DNA of 43,334 nucleotides from a virus: the IMG/VR virus record IMGVR_UViG_3300030109_001018, positions 1 through 43,334 of that record; one strand, written 5' to 3'. Below are positions 8,075 to 18,744 of this stretch, piece by piece (within the stretch, counting starts at the first letter, position 1; every line of letters begins with the position of its first letter). A model generated the notes under the pieces. That model was not told the origin of the DNA, did no database searches, and saw nothing but the letters and a program-made list of their open reading frames with translations. The position numbers and the translations under genes are program-made.

Positions 8075-9169
8075 TTAAGTTTCTATAAGTCCAACTACTT
8101 GACCGGTTTCTGTAGTAGATGCTCCTGTAGCTGTAGTACTTAATGATTCTCCTATAGCACCTAATCTAGTAAATGTAGTAATAGCATCAGCATCCATATC
8201 TACAAATGCAGATAAGTAATCTTGTATGTTAACTGCATTAACTATACTTTCAGGAGACACACCTGCTTGTTGTGCTTGTGCTCTCATGACTTGTGATAAG
8301 GCACTAGATGCAGTACCAAATAATTCAGTAGCTCTTGCCATATCGTAACCTCTTTCATACAAATCTAATGCAATTCCTTTTGATAAATTAAATCCTTGCA
8401 AGCTTGCTTCTACACCTATGTCTGCTATCTTAAATCTTTCATCTAATATAAATGAATCTACGTCAGGTGCAATAGCTAATAGAAACAAAGCTTCATCTGT
8501 CATCTCTATGTTCTTACCTTGAGCTGCAAAGAACTCATTGTATTGTGATAGCACTGCGTCTTTGTTTGGATTGTCTAATACATTAGTTCTTACTTCATCT
8601 AATCGTGCAGAAAATTCTTGTGGGTCTACTTGATTTTTAAATAAATCTGCTTTTCTTTCTTGTAATATAGGTAAGAAAGGATTTAAACCTTTCTCTGCTA
8701 ATGCTACATTATAGTTTCTATCTTGTGCTGTGTAAGCTGATATGGTATATATAGCATTACCATTGTCATCTTTAATGCCGGGGAATGCTGATTCTAAAAA
8801 AGGACTAGCATACATAGCATCTTCAGCTAAATCTTCTGAACCTGTATTAACCCATTCATCTATAAATACTTGAACTAATTCTCTAGCATTGTTACGTCCT
8901 TTTAGCTGTGGGTTAGTAGATAAGTATTGGTCTACTGTTTGTATTTGTACACCACTAGCATCTGTACCTGTTACCATTCTGCTGTATTGACTTTTAGATA
9001 CAGGTGTAAAATTATTATCAAGTCTATCTTGTAACTCTACATCACTACCTGCAGTTACTGTTACGCCACTATCATTAGTTAAATACACTACTGTACCAAA
9101 AGCACTACCCGGTTCATCAGTATATATAAATTGACTTTCTACGTTATCACTTGTAATTGCACTAGCCAT
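8075..9169 (-). CDS. Putative internal virion protein
   Basis: This 364-aa protein is mostly helical. It has a beta-rich N-terminus (residues 1-65, with GSAFGTVVYLTNDSGV) followed by repeated acidic and Ala-rich helices. Residues about 280-300 (TASSALSQVMRAQAQQAGVS) and the Thr/Ser-rich C-terminus suggest a particle component rather than an enzyme. It starts in a TAATG overlap with the preceding gene. It belongs to a consecutive set of large uncharacterised genes between portal and scaffold, so it is likely to enter the head. No catalytic motif is seen. Confidence 0.6.
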   Translation of the reverse strand: MASAITSDNVESQFIYTDEPGSAFGTVVYLTNDSGVTVTAGSDVELQDRLDNNFTPVSKSQYSRMVTGTDASGVQIQTVDQYLSTNPQLKGRNNARELVQVFIDEWVNTGSEDLAEDAMYASPFLESAFPGIKDDNGNAIYTISAYTAQDRNYNVALAEKGLNPFLPILQERKADLFKNQVDPQEFSARLDEVRTNVLDNPNKDAVLSQYNEFFAAQGKNIEMTDEALFLLAIAPDVDSFILDERFKIADIGVEASLQGFNLSKGIALDLYERGYDMARATELFGTASSALSQVMRAQAQQAGVSPESIVNAVNIQDYLSAFVDMDADAITTFTRLGAIGESLSTTATGASTTETGQVVGLIET

Positions 9170-10461
9170 TAAAATTTCTCCTCGTACTTGCTATCTCCTA
9201 GTTTAGAATTTAACAATCCTTTAACAATGTTCTCTGTATAATCAATACCTTCTTTAAGTCCATCACCTCTAGCTTTTTTAAGCATATCTCCATACTCTAA
9301 ATATTTATAATTATCAAATTCTTCGTGTGTTATATTCATACTTCTACCCTGATTGGTTGTCATAGCTTGATTAAAATATAAATATTGTGCGTATGCATTA
9401 CTACCTTTTAATGAGTCAGGTGCACCTGCATCCCACAATGCCTGTATTTCTTCTTGAGCTTTAGCTTTACCATCTGTTGTGTTGTACATGTTTTGCCATC
9501 TCTGCATTTTCTTTTTATCTTCTTTAATAGTTTGACCTATATTTCCACCAATTAAATTATCTAAATCATCACTTACTAATGCAAGGTTATTAGTAAAATC
9601 TAATGTAGTAGGGTTGCTAGAACCATAGATATCGCCTTTAATACTATCAAAGTATTCATTAAAACTATCTCCGTAATCTGTATCTACAAACATTTTAGAA
9701 ACAATTTTATCTAAGATTGCTTCGTTTTGTATACTACCTTCAGTCCACATAGCTTTAATGTTTTGATATATCTCAGGGTTATCGTATTTAAAATTACCTG
9801 CATACTCATCTAAGACTGTATCAAGTGTTTCTTCTTGTGTTGCTTCCCAAGCTGCCATTGCTCCGGGACCTGTAATCTTAGCATTAGTATAATCAAGCAA
9901 TCTAAAATTAAACTCTGTACCTATTGGCAATGCATCTTGTATAGCTTGCCTATCTATTTCTACATTTTGTATAGCAGATTGAAATACTATATCTAATACT
10001 GCATCATACTCAGGTGTTAAGTAACCTCCCCATTTAGCAATAAACTTTTCAGCCTGTATATTCATTAATTCAAATGGGTCAAATCCTCTTTGGTTTTGAT
10101 AAGCTATAGGTAATGCAGATACTTTACCTAAGTTAATTGATTCTGCAATAAAGTTATCTGATAAAGATGAGCCATCATATACTTTTACATTCTGCACAAA
10201 ATCACCGGTATCGCCTTGCATCTTTACATTGGTGCCTATACTAGGACCATTTGGGTCTACGTGTTCAAAGAAAGCAGATACAGTTTGCCCTGCAATAGTT
10301 GTTGTGTACATAACATAATAGGTGTTACCCTTCTTATATATAACAGTATCAGGATTAGTTGGTGCTTTACTTAATACATTATCGTAACCTTGTATTACAG
10401 TTTTATCTGCACCTAACCCACCCGGACCTTGAACACCATCAATTGTTATTCCATTACCCAT
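9169..10461 (-). CDS. Putative internal virion protein
   Basis: This is a 430-aa protein. The N-terminal 120 residues are beta-rich (KTVIQGYDNVL, YKKGNTYYVMYTTTIAGQTV), and the rest is helical and acidic (residues 180-430, with EEFDNYKYLEYGDMLKKARG). Its two-part layout of a beta N-terminus plus a helical body matches that of the following 364-aa product, so the two may be distant relatives or partners. The ATG directly abuts the TAA of the 2512-aa gene. No known domain is recognised. Confidence 0.6.
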   Translation of the reverse strand: MGNGITIDGVQGPGGLGADKTVIQGYDNVLSKAPTNPDTVIYKKGNTYYVMYTTTIAGQTVSAFFEHVDPNGPSIGTNVKMQGDTGDFVQNVKVYDGSSLSDNFIAESINLGKVSALPIAYQNQRGFDPFELMNIQAEKFIAKWGGYLTPEYDAVLDIVFQSAIQNVEIDRQAIQDALPIGTEFNFRLLDYTNAKITGPGAMAAWEATQEETLDTVLDEYAGNFKYDNPEIYQNIKAMWTEGSIQNEAILDKIVSKMFVDTDYGDSFNEYFDSIKGDIYGSSNPTTLDFTNNLALVSDDLDNLIGGNIGQTIKEDKKKMQRWQNMYNTTDGKAKAQEEIQALWDAGAPDSLKGSNAYAQYLYFNQAMTTNQGRSMNITHEEFDNYKYLEYGDMLKKARGDGLKEGIDYTENIVKGLLNSKLGDSKYEEKF

Positions 10462-13400
10462 TTACTTTAGACCTCCCGGTATAGAGTATATATCTTTAGC
10501 ACTATCTAAAGTATTATCTCTTTCTTCTTTATCTGTATTCATAAATTTATTTAACATCTTATTAACAAATCTTCTACCATTATTGTAGTAATCATCACTA
10601 TAATTGTAGGACATATGTTTAGTTGCCGCTAAGTCTGAATAAGATTTTTGTATATTTTCTAACCATTCTTCTTCTGTTGCACCTTTAAAATTTTCAGCAA
10701 CTAACTTACTTTGTTGTTGTGCTATTTCTAAATCTCTACCCATATCTCCCGGCACTGCTTCTATAAAGCTTTGAAACAAAGTACCAACAACTCTAACTAT
10801 ATTTTCAGTACTTGTGTATTGTTCTTCTCTTGTATTGTATACAGCATTTTTAGTATTGTATGTAGCTTGATTTATAACGCCACTATTTAAATCTTGTTCT
10901 AGTTTTAATCTTTGCTTTTTTAAATTTTCTTTTGCTATAGTTGGTGATTCCATTAATTTTTGTATAGGTAAAAATATTTTATTAAGTGCTTCTCTGCCTT
11001 TTAATGTTTGTCCTTGTTCTATAAACTCTTGATACGTCATGTCTCCAACATTTTTATTGTATGCATTTACAGAATATATCATGTCTGCTGCAAAAGCTGC
11101 AACGTTTGCTCTACCATAAGCTCTTAATGGTCTAGCAATTAAGTTCTGTTTTAGATGTGCAGACTTTGTATTTCTATACCAATCTTCAAATACTTTAGGG
11201 TCAAATTCAATACCTGCTTTTACAGGAGCTATACCTAATTTAACTCTTGGTTGTTTCTTAGCTTTTGGATGAGCTGATTGATATACAGGTTCTGTTAGAT
11301 AATAACCTACATACGCTCTTGGACCACTTTTACCTGCGTGCCTATTATAAAAATATGGTAATTCAGATAGTGTTCTATAGTTTCTAAAAAATCTAAGAAA
11401 GGGATTCATTTTTTGATGAGGAACTAAATTACCCGGACTACCACCACCTGTATATAATTGTATATTTTTACCTCTACCAAAATTATATTCATATCTAGCA
11501 GGTTGATATTTAATGTTATTTATATTTTTAATTAAATTTTTTAACATAGTAAAATCTCTAGGTGTTTTAATTTTTTTAGCTTTAGGTGCAGTATAAGAAT
11601 TTGCAAATGGGTCACCTTCACCAAAGTTAGGTCCTTTAATTATTTCATTGCTATATTGATTGTAACCTCTTGTACTTAAACCTTTAAGTACTATATCACT
11701 TGGTTGTGCTCCCGGTCCTAATGGAATTGCAGGACGTTTAGGTTCTACTATTTGCCAACCTTTAGGTCCTATTATTGCTAAGTCATTACCTTTTCCTGAC
11801 ATCAATTGAGGTGATGTAATAGACAAATTAGTATTTATATATTCAGTTAAACCATCTTGATAATTTCTTAATTGAGAACTTATTTCTACTGAATCTTTAA
11901 ATAGTTTATCTTCATAAACAGGTCCAACAAAAGGATTAAAATCTTTAGCCCATTGCATATTAAACATAGCACCAAAGTCTTTAAAGTTAGTTACATCAAC
12001 AGGTCCCGGTTCAGGAGTAACTAATCTATCAGTCATTATTTTATATCTGTTAGTTGTGTCTTCAAACCATTTAGCCATATCAATACGTCCACCATCATTC
12101 ATAGGTACGGCATATATATTTTTAAAATGCTGTTCATATTTGTTATAACTTCCTTGTAAATAATCTTGTATAGATTTATTATCAGGAAATACATCAGTTA
12201 CATTTTTTGGTCTTGGTATGTTATTTAAATCTACACCTTTATTAAATTGATTTATCATACCTATAAAAGCAAATTGGTCTGATAAATTTACTAATTTAAA
12301 ATCTTTAGATATATTAGCTACAGGTTCAAACAAACCTCCATCACCATAAAACATTTTGTTATTTAATTCATTAGCAAAATTTAATCCATTGTCTAAGTTT
12401 TTTCTACCTAATTTCTTTTCAGTTAAATCTTGTAAGACTTCTACGTATTGTCCTATTTCAAAATTAACTTTGTCATCTAACAATTTAGCTTCAATGTCTT
12501 TTAAAGTAACAGCATCTAATGATTTCATTCTCATAGCTGCAGGCATTACTGCACTTGTAAAAACAATTGCATCTGCAGTGTTACTATAAAACTCAGGACC
12601 AAATTTTAATTTAAGCAAAGGAAATGCACCTGTATCATCTAATCCATAAAAAGTACGCACACCTTTCTCAGAAGGTATTTCTCTAGAAAATGTTTGATTT
12701 CTGTATGCAGCTAATTTAAATGTTTCCATTAAGTTGTCTTGCAAACTTTGTATTGACAACACAAGTTTTGAATATGCAACATTGTCACCGGACACTTGAT
12801 TAAATAACTTTTCTTTTATTGCGTCAACTATACTCATTATTTCTAGTTGTTCTTTTTGTAATTGTTTGTTTAATGCATGATGACCTATAGGTTCATTAAT
12901 ACTATCTGAAAACAAATATGAATTTAATATTCCATTTTTTAACATACTTGAATTATGATTGCCATGTAAACTGCTTGGGTTTATATAGTTAGTTGGCTGT
13001 TCTACAGTTAATATATAATCAATTATAGATGCTAGTTGTGGTGACGCATCTAGAGATTCTGCAAAACCTATGCTTGAGTCTCTAAATTTAGGAACAAGAT
13101 GATAAAAAGAATCAGCACCTTTAGACGGATTAATTGTAAATGGATTAAATTGTTTTCCTTCTGCTACTTTAAGTTCCCATTTGTTAGGAAGGTTACTTTC
13201 TAATTCAAAATAAACATTACTATTAGGTCCTAACATTCTGTTAAATGTACCTACCATATCTTGTAATCTTCTTTTACTTTGTTTTTTTAAATCAGATATA
13301 TCTTCAGGTGTGACCATTATTGAATCTCCTTCACCTGTTAATACTTTAAATATATTTGAACCTAACACTTTATTTTTTAAAACATTAAAATTTACATCCT

Positions 13401-16400
13401 TTAATCCTTGTTTTGATAATTCTATATCAATTAATTTTTGCATATTTTCAGGACGTAATGCTAATCGTTTTAAATTAGTTTCAACTATCTCAAGTAAAAA
13501 TGCCATTGTTGGTTGGTCAAGAAAATTTTGAAGCATTGGATGTTCTTCAACAGGAAATACTTCTATTAACTTATCACTTAACTGTTTCCAATCTACATCT
13601 AAATCATCTAAATCATTTATTGTTCCTAATACATTTACTATGTAATCTTCTACACTTTTTACTTTATTAAAATCTACTTTAGGTGGAACACCATTATCAG
13701 ATACTTTATACATTAATTTAATTAATTCATTTAAATTACCATTGTCAATAATTAAACGTTGAGATGCTAAAGGCATAACAGTTCCATAAGAATTTCTTAT
13801 ATTCTCAACATTAATAACTAAATCCCCATACTCTCTTAAAAAATCTTTTATAAAATTATCTTGTATAGCAGGATTTACATTTGTATCGTTTAACATTAAA
13901 GCTTGAAGTGCTGTAGGTGAACCGGCAAAAAAATTATCTATACCATCTCTTAACAAATGTGGAGAAAGATTAGCAACTCCTTCTAAACTACCTTCAGTAA
14001 ATATCTTACTTTGAGGAGTTCTTACAGGTTCTATTTCATTATAAGTATAATTTGGTGCATCTTCTAATCCAAACAAGTTATCTATCCTTAATCTATCTTC
14101 ATTTAGATAATGATTAGCAAATCCTTTTATAGCTTTATTCAAAAAAATTAATTCGTAATCATAACCTACTTTGTTTTTTTTCAAAAATATATCATCTAAG
14201 ATTCCTCCCGGTCCATCAAATTCAATTTGTTTTAAAGATTCATAAAATATCTGTGCACCTTTGTGTTGTAAATGTACATTTAAATCATCTAAAAGAGATG
14301 TAGTTAATTCATTAAATCTTTTATCTTGTTTTGGATTAGCAAATCTATATAAAAGATTTGTTACTTTTTCTTCAAAAGTAGAAATCCATTGATAGTTTTG
14401 TTTTTGGTTTTGTTGTAACATCATTTCATTCTCATATAAAGGAGTTGAGTCCATCATATTTCTCATTGCTTTTTGTAATTTATCTAAGTCCGGAACAGTT
14501 ACACCTTCAAAAGATTCTAATAATTTATTTATTAAACCATCCATTTCAGTTTTACCTTTTGAAACTTCATAATCTAATACACTTCCTTCAGAAGAAATTA
14601 CTGTTTCATCTACGATACCTTCTTGCCTTATCTTATCTATAGCTCTTAAATTTTTGTATGGTTCTTTTATTTCAGGAAACCTTTGTAATATTTCTAATTC
14701 AGCTAAACCTAATTGATTTATTACTTCTAAAATTTTTGCAGCTAAATGTTCATGATGATTGCCAAGTGTTTCATTTAATATATTATTTAAATTTTTACTG
14801 CTATTTAAATCATCTATGTTGTTTAATTCTGATAAAAAGTTTTGCACTTGTTCCATGCTTCCATCAATGTCATAGTTTCTACTAAGTAATTCTTTACTTA
14901 TGTTTAACACCACCGCATCTAATACAGCATTGTGCCTACCCATTAATTTATAAAACATAGTTAATTTACCTAAGAAGTTTCTTTCTCTTGCTACGTTTAA
15001 TACTTTTTCATCAACAGGTTTAACAGCATTTGTTAGTTGAATATCATCAGTTAAAATAGCATTAACTATTTCTTGTAGAGATTCTGATTTGTAAACATCA
15101 GAAGGAAGGTTATACATTAATCTTTGCATATCAAAATCTCTAGGACCAAAGTCATACGCTGTTAATTCAGAAAATAATTGTTGTGCTACAGCAGTAAACT
15201 CAGGTCTTATAAAAGTTAAGTTATATACTTTAGCAGGTAAGTTTCTTTTGTTTACTCTTGTTATAGCTTTAGGGTCTTGTCCATAAGACCAATACTTATT
15301 ATTAAGTTCTTGTTGTTGTTGTAAAGCTCTTAATGCTTCGTTAGTTGCTTGTGCTATTTTTACAGCAGTTGGTACTACATCTCCAACTTCTAATAACCAC
15401 ATTGGCTTTGGTTCTTGTACATTTCCAAATTTATCAAATCTTCTTTCATTTTGATTTGATACATAATTTACTAGGTCATCCATGTTCATAAACTTTTCAT
15501 CACCTGTTTCCCATTGGTTTGTTTTAGGATTAAGGTATTTTGCTTTTTTAAAAAACTCAGTTGAATTACCTAGTATTTCTTTAAATATTTCTACATAAGG
15601 TTTCCTGTTTTCTATTGTATAGTTACCATCTTTACCTTTAACTTTATCTCCAAACTTATAGGCTTCCATTTTATTCCAACCATTAATACTGACTTTTAAT
15701 TCTTGACCTGCGTCAAAGTTAGCTAATCTTAATTCAGGATTAGTTTCTAATATTTTTATAGCTTCTTTAACAGTACGCACTCCAAGTTTTTTTAATAAGT
15801 CTGCTTCTCTAATTAAAAAACCTTTTTGTTTACCATCTCTAATAGCATCAATTTGTGTTACAACATTAGGATTGTTGTAATCAGGTTTGCCATCTTTAAT
15901 TACATTTTCCATTTTTTCATTATTAATAACTGTGTAATCATTTATAGCAACAGGACTCTTACCATAATCTGTTTGAACACCTGTTGAGTTCTTTTGCATA
16001 ATTTGTTTTCTTGCAAACTTTTCGTAATATTGTTCAGGACTAACTAATGCTTGTACTATGTCTTGTGCTAAGTCTTTATAATATCCTGTTACAGTATTGC
16101 TATCACCACTAACGTGTATTTTATAATCACCTAAAGACTCAGGAAACAATTGTGAAGCATTTGTATGTATATCAACAATTTTTAATACTTCATTTACTTT
16201 GACTATTGCTTTACCTTTGCCTATTAATTCTTCTTGAAATTTTTGTAAAGCATTACCTAATTCTTGATATTCTATATTTGTTAAATCTATTATTAATGTA
16301 TTCTTTTTTATACCACGTTTACCTTCACCAATTGAACCTTCTATGTAAGGTGTATTAGTTTTATAATTTAAATCAGATACATTTTTATTTCTTAATTCTA

Positions 16401-18000
16401 TTTGTGATAATGCTGCTTTGTTCCAATATTCTAATGGTCTTTTAAGATTTGATTTGCTTCTTAAATCATCAGCAACTCTATCTATTGCTGCTTGAGTAAC
16501 AGGAGATTTTCTATTGTTAGGTAGTTTAAATTCTCCATACAATGAATACATTATTGTTTTTTCAAGTATCTCATCTGTTTTATTTGTAACAAAGAATACA
16601 TTTAAATTAGCTGAATCTACATTCATTTGTTTAGCTATATTAAATTCTGCTTGCTTACCTTTTTTAATTGACCAACCTCTGTCGTATTCTATTCCTTCTT
16701 TAGTTTTTGTAGGCTTAGCATATATATAAGCTTCAGCTAATTTAGTTAAAGGTGCATCATAACCTAACTTTTCTAAATTTCTTATATGTTCACGTAATTC
16801 AGGTGTTGAATATTTTTCTATAAAATCATGTACTTTTCCTGAGTCTATATCTAAACCGGGTGACACTTCTTCGTTTATATATATTGGTTGTAAATCGTAT
16901 TCAATACCTTTTTGTGGAAATATTTTAGGATTACTTACAGCGTTATTAATAAATCCCGGTGGTGCAAATCCTCCTGTTCTTCCTTTATTTCTATTATGTA
17001 TATCTAATGCTGCTTCTTCTAAACCCATATGTCCTGAATTAATAATTACAGGATTATTTCCAAACCATGAATCAGGTTGTGTAGCTTTCCATTGTTTAAG
17101 TGCATTGATTGCAGCTTGACCTTGTACGTTTAATGTAGGTTTATTTTTTGCTTTTTCTTTTTTTCTAAGTATTTCTTCATCTAATTCTTTAGATAATTTT
17201 GCAGATACTTCAGGGTCTAATAAATCTTTCCATGCGTACTTCTTTATTAACTCTTCATCTGCTGTTATGATATCTAATAATCTTGTTACGCTATTGTAAT
17301 CATTAATAGTCATTTTAAAATTATCTATTTCACCATGAAGGTTTACCATTTCGTAACCAAGCATAGATGCTATTTGTTCTGCTGCATGAACAAACACATC
17401 AGATTGACTTCTGTTTATTTTAAAATCGCCTTCAGATAATTCATTAACAACTTTTCTATATGGTTGCATAGCAATTAAACCTTGGTCCATAGCAGCTATA
17501 GCAGCTAATAAATTAGTATATGCAGGTATAAAACCTGTTGGTCCATCAGGCATACGTCTTGTTTGTCCAACAGTTTCTAAGGTTTGGAATGAAGCATTTA
17601 AATCATGGTTCATACTATTACCTGAGTTAGACATATTTCTATATATACCTTTGTAACTAGGAGCAAATACTAACTCAATTATTTTAGATATTTTTTCTGC
17701 TGTAGGTTGTAAATTATTTATTTCATCAAATAATAACGCAGTAAATTGTGCATCTCCTGATGTTTCTACAATTGCTTTATACAAACCTTTTAATTTTTTA
17801 TTGTTTATACGTCCTGTTTTTTTTGCACCATCAATAATTTCTTGTAATAACTTTGCTTGTGTGTCAGGAACTCCAACTGTTTTACCTACAAGACCTATCA
17901 ATGCACCTGTATCATATATCATTAAAGGGTCTTTGTATGTTACTTGCATAACATGTTTAAAAAACTTTTCTAATATTTCTTTAATATCTTTTTCATTCAT
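10462..18000 (-). CDS. Giant 2512-aa virion-associated protein, function unknown
   Basis: One uninterrupted frame of 7.5 kb encodes the largest protein in the window. It is mainly helical, with Asn/Lys/Leu-rich segments. Regions that look globular include residues about 300-480 (NSGHMGLEEAALDIHNRNKG, EKYSTPELREHIRNLEKLGY) and a basic, aromatic and Pro-rich section near 2180-2330 (NPFLRFFRNYRTLSELPYFY, KKQPRVKLGIAP). I looked for T7/N4-type RNA polymerase, helicase, protease and transglycosylase motifs and saw none I would defend. In podoviruses proteins of this size are head-packaged and ejected with DNA. Giant polyvalent proteins near portal genes are another known class. The start overlaps the stop of the transglycosylase-like gene, so expression is coupled. 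Confidence 0.8.
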   Translation of the reverse strand: MNEKDIKEILEKFFKHVMQVTYKDPLMIYDTGALIGLVGKTVGVPDTQAKLLQEIIDGAKKTGRINNKKLKGLYKAIVETSGDAQFTALLFDEINNLQPTAEKISKIIELVFAPSYKGIYRNMSNSGNSMNHDLNASFQTLETVGQTRRMPDGPTGFIPAYTNLLAAIAAMDQGLIAMQPYRKVVNELSEGDFKINRSQSDVFVHAAEQIASMLGYEMVNLHGEIDNFKMTINDYNSVTRLLDIITADEELIKKYAWKDLLDPEVSAKLSKELDEEILRKKEKAKNKPTLNVQGQAAINALKQWKATQPDSWFGNNPVIINSGHMGLEEAALDIHNRNKGRTGGFAPPGFINNAVSNPKIFPQKGIEYDLQPIYINEEVSPGLDIDSGKVHDFIEKYSTPELREHIRNLEKLGYDAPLTKLAEAYIYAKPTKTKEGIEYDRGWSIKKGKQAEFNIAKQMNVDSANLNVFFVTNKTDEILEKTIMYSLYGEFKLPNNRKSPVTQAAIDRVADDLRSKSNLKRPLEYWNKAALSQIELRNKNVSDLNYKTNTPYIEGSIGEGKRGIKKNTLIIDLTNIEYQELGNALQKFQEELIGKGKAIVKVNEVLKIVDIHTNASQLFPESLGDYKIHVSGDSNTVTGYYKDLAQDIVQALVSPEQYYEKFARKQIMQKNSTGVQTDYGKSPVAINDYTVINNEKMENVIKDGKPDYNNPNVVTQIDAIRDGKQKGFLIREADLLKKLGVRTVKEAIKILETNPELRLANFDAGQELKVSINGWNKMEAYKFGDKVKGKDGNYTIENRKPYVEIFKEILGNSTEFFKKAKYLNPKTNQWETGDEKFMNMDDLVNYVSNQNERRFDKFGNVQEPKPMWLLEVGDVVPTAVKIAQATNEALRALQQQQELNNKYWSYGQDPKAITRVNKRNLPAKVYNLTFIRPEFTAVAQQLFSELTAYDFGPRDFDMQRLMYNLPSDVYKSESLQEIVNAILTDDIQLTNAVKPVDEKVLNVARERNFLGKLTMFYKLMGRHNAVLDAVVLNISKELLSRNYDIDGSMEQVQNFLSELNNIDDLNSSKNLNNILNETLGNHHEHLAAKILEVINQLGLAELEILQRFPEIKEPYKNLRAIDKIRQEGIVDETVISSEGSVLDYEVSKGKTEMDGLINKLLESFEGVTVPDLDKLQKAMRNMMDSTPLYENEMMLQQNQKQNYQWISTFEEKVTNLLYRFANPKQDKRFNELTTSLLDDLNVHLQHKGAQIFYESLKQIEFDGPGGILDDIFLKKNKVGYDYELIFLNKAIKGFANHYLNEDRLRIDNLFGLEDAPNYTYNEIEPVRTPQSKIFTEGSLEGVANLSPHLLRDGIDNFFAGSPTALQALMLNDTNVNPAIQDNFIKDFLREYGDLVINVENIRNSYGTVMPLASQRLIIDNGNLNELIKLMYKVSDNGVPPKVDFNKVKSVEDYIVNVLGTINDLDDLDVDWKQLSDKLIEVFPVEEHPMLQNFLDQPTMAFLLEIVETNLKRLALRPENMQKLIDIELSKQGLKDVNFNVLKNKVLGSNIFKVLTGEGDSIMVTPEDISDLKKQSKRRLQDMVGTFNRMLGPNSNVYFELESNLPNKWELKVAEGKQFNPFTINPSKGADSFYHLVPKFRDSSIGFAESLDASPQLASIIDYILTVEQPTNYINPSSLHGNHNSSMLKNGILNSYLFSDSINEPIGHHALNKQLQKEQLEIMSIVDAIKEKLFNQVSGDNVAYSKLVLSIQSLQDNLMETFKLAAYRNQTFSREIPSEKGVRTFYGLDDTGAFPLLKLKFGPEFYSNTADAIVFTSAVMPAAMRMKSLDAVTLKDIEAKLLDDKVNFEIGQYVEVLQDLTEKKLGRKNLDNGLNFANELNNKMFYGDGGLFEPVANISKDFKLVNLSDQFAFIGMINQFNKGVDLNNIPRPKNVTDVFPDNKSIQDYLQGSYNKYEQHFKNIYAVPMNDGGRIDMAKWFEDTTNRYKIMTDRLVTPEPGPVDVTNFKDFGAMFNMQWAKDFNPFVGPVYEDKLFKDSVEISSQLRNYQDGLTEYINTNLSITSPQLMSGKGNDLAIIGPKGWQIVEPKRPAIPLGPGAQPSDIVLKGLSTRGYNQYSNEIIKGPNFGEGDPFANSYTAPKAKKIKTPRDFTMLKNLIKNINNIKYQPARYEYNFGRGKNIQLYTGGGSPGNLVPHQKMNPFLRFFRNYRTLSELPYFYNRHAGKSGPRAYVGYYLTEPVYQSAHPKAKKQPRVKLGIAPVKAGIEFDPKVFEDWYRNTKSAHLKQNLIARPLRAYGRANVAAFAADMIYSVNAYNKNVGDMTYQEFIEQGQTLKGREALNKIFLPIQKLMESPTIAKENLKKQRLKLEQDLNSGVINQATYNTKNAVYNTREEQYTSTENIVRVVGTLFQSFIEAVPGDMGRDLEIAQQQSKLVAENFKGATEEEWLENIQKSYSDLAATKHMSYNYSDDYYNNGRRFVNKMLNKFMNTDKEERDNTLDSAKDIYSIPGGLK

Positions 18001-18743
18001 TAGAATTTATTGTATATCCCATCTAGTATAGAATACTGTTCTTCTTCGTTTGTATTATCTATATGTAAAGTATCTGTAGCTAGTGCATGTAAATTTACTT
18101 GGTCAAATTTTTGATAACCATAATCTCTATTTAATATATTATGTCCTTTATCTACTTCACCATACTTATAAGCATCCCATGCTTCACCACCATACACACC
18201 TTGCTTTTCTCTATCCATAAATGCTTCTTTAGCAATTGTAGCTTGTACATCAAAAGTATTAGGGTCTTTAGCCCATTGAAGTATAGCAAATTCATTATCA
18301 GGATTTTTTAACCACAACCTAGCCACATTAAAGTTTCTTTCTTTTATTTCTAAATCAGGGTCATCAGCTTTCCAATTATTTTTTTTAACAGATAAAAATG
18401 TAGGACTAAAGTTAAATTCATCTGTATATCCTAAATCAATCATGCTACGCATTATCATGTCAGGAAAATGATTTACACTTACTTGAAATACTCCTACTGC
18501 TAATAGACCATCGTCATCATAAGTATGTGCTATAGGATTAAAAGCTACTTTGTTTTGGCTTTCATTGCCTATACCATCTACATCTGCAAATGATTCCCAT
18601 GCCATAGCACCAAACATATCCCATGCTTCTTCATAATCAATACCACCATATTGTGTATCTTCAATTATATTTAGTATTGCTTGATAAACTTTTTCAGGTT
18701 CTACGCTTGGTATGTCATTGTTGTCAAATATTTGATAAGACAT
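18000..18743 (-). CDS. Probable virion lytic transglycosylase (SLT-like)
   Basis: This 247-aa protein has the layout of a soluble lytic transglycosylase domain. A helix ending in the W-E-S of AMAWESF supplies the candidate catalytic Glu50. FNPIAH (68-73) takes the place of the usual NP-x-A, and AVGVFQVS (82-89) that of the G[LV][MF]Q signature. A later NVARLWLKN matches the helix after the active site. Such enzymes cleave peptidoglycan, locally opening the wall during genome entry when carried inside the head. It sits among giant putative internal proteins rather than with the holin, which favours an entry role over lysis. The motifs are divergent, so the call is probable rather than certain. 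Confidence 0.6.
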   Translation of the reverse strand: MSYQIFDNNDIPSVEPEKVYQAILNIIEDTQYGGIDYEEAWDMFGAMAWESFADVDGIGNESQNKVAFNPIAHTYDDDGLLAVGVFQVSVNHFPDMIMRSMIDLGYTDEFNFSPTFLSVKKNNWKADDPDLEIKERNFNVARLWLKNPDNEFAILQWAKDPNTFDVQATIAKEAFMDREKQGVYGGEAWDAYKYGEVDKGHNILNRDYGYQKFDQVNLHALATDTLHIDNTNEEEQYSILDGIYNKF

Positions 18744-18744
18744 T

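Noticed and set aside
10462-18000. Virion RNA polymerase of the N4 type
   Set aside because: The size fits, but I found no convincing T7-like polymerase motifs in the sequence.
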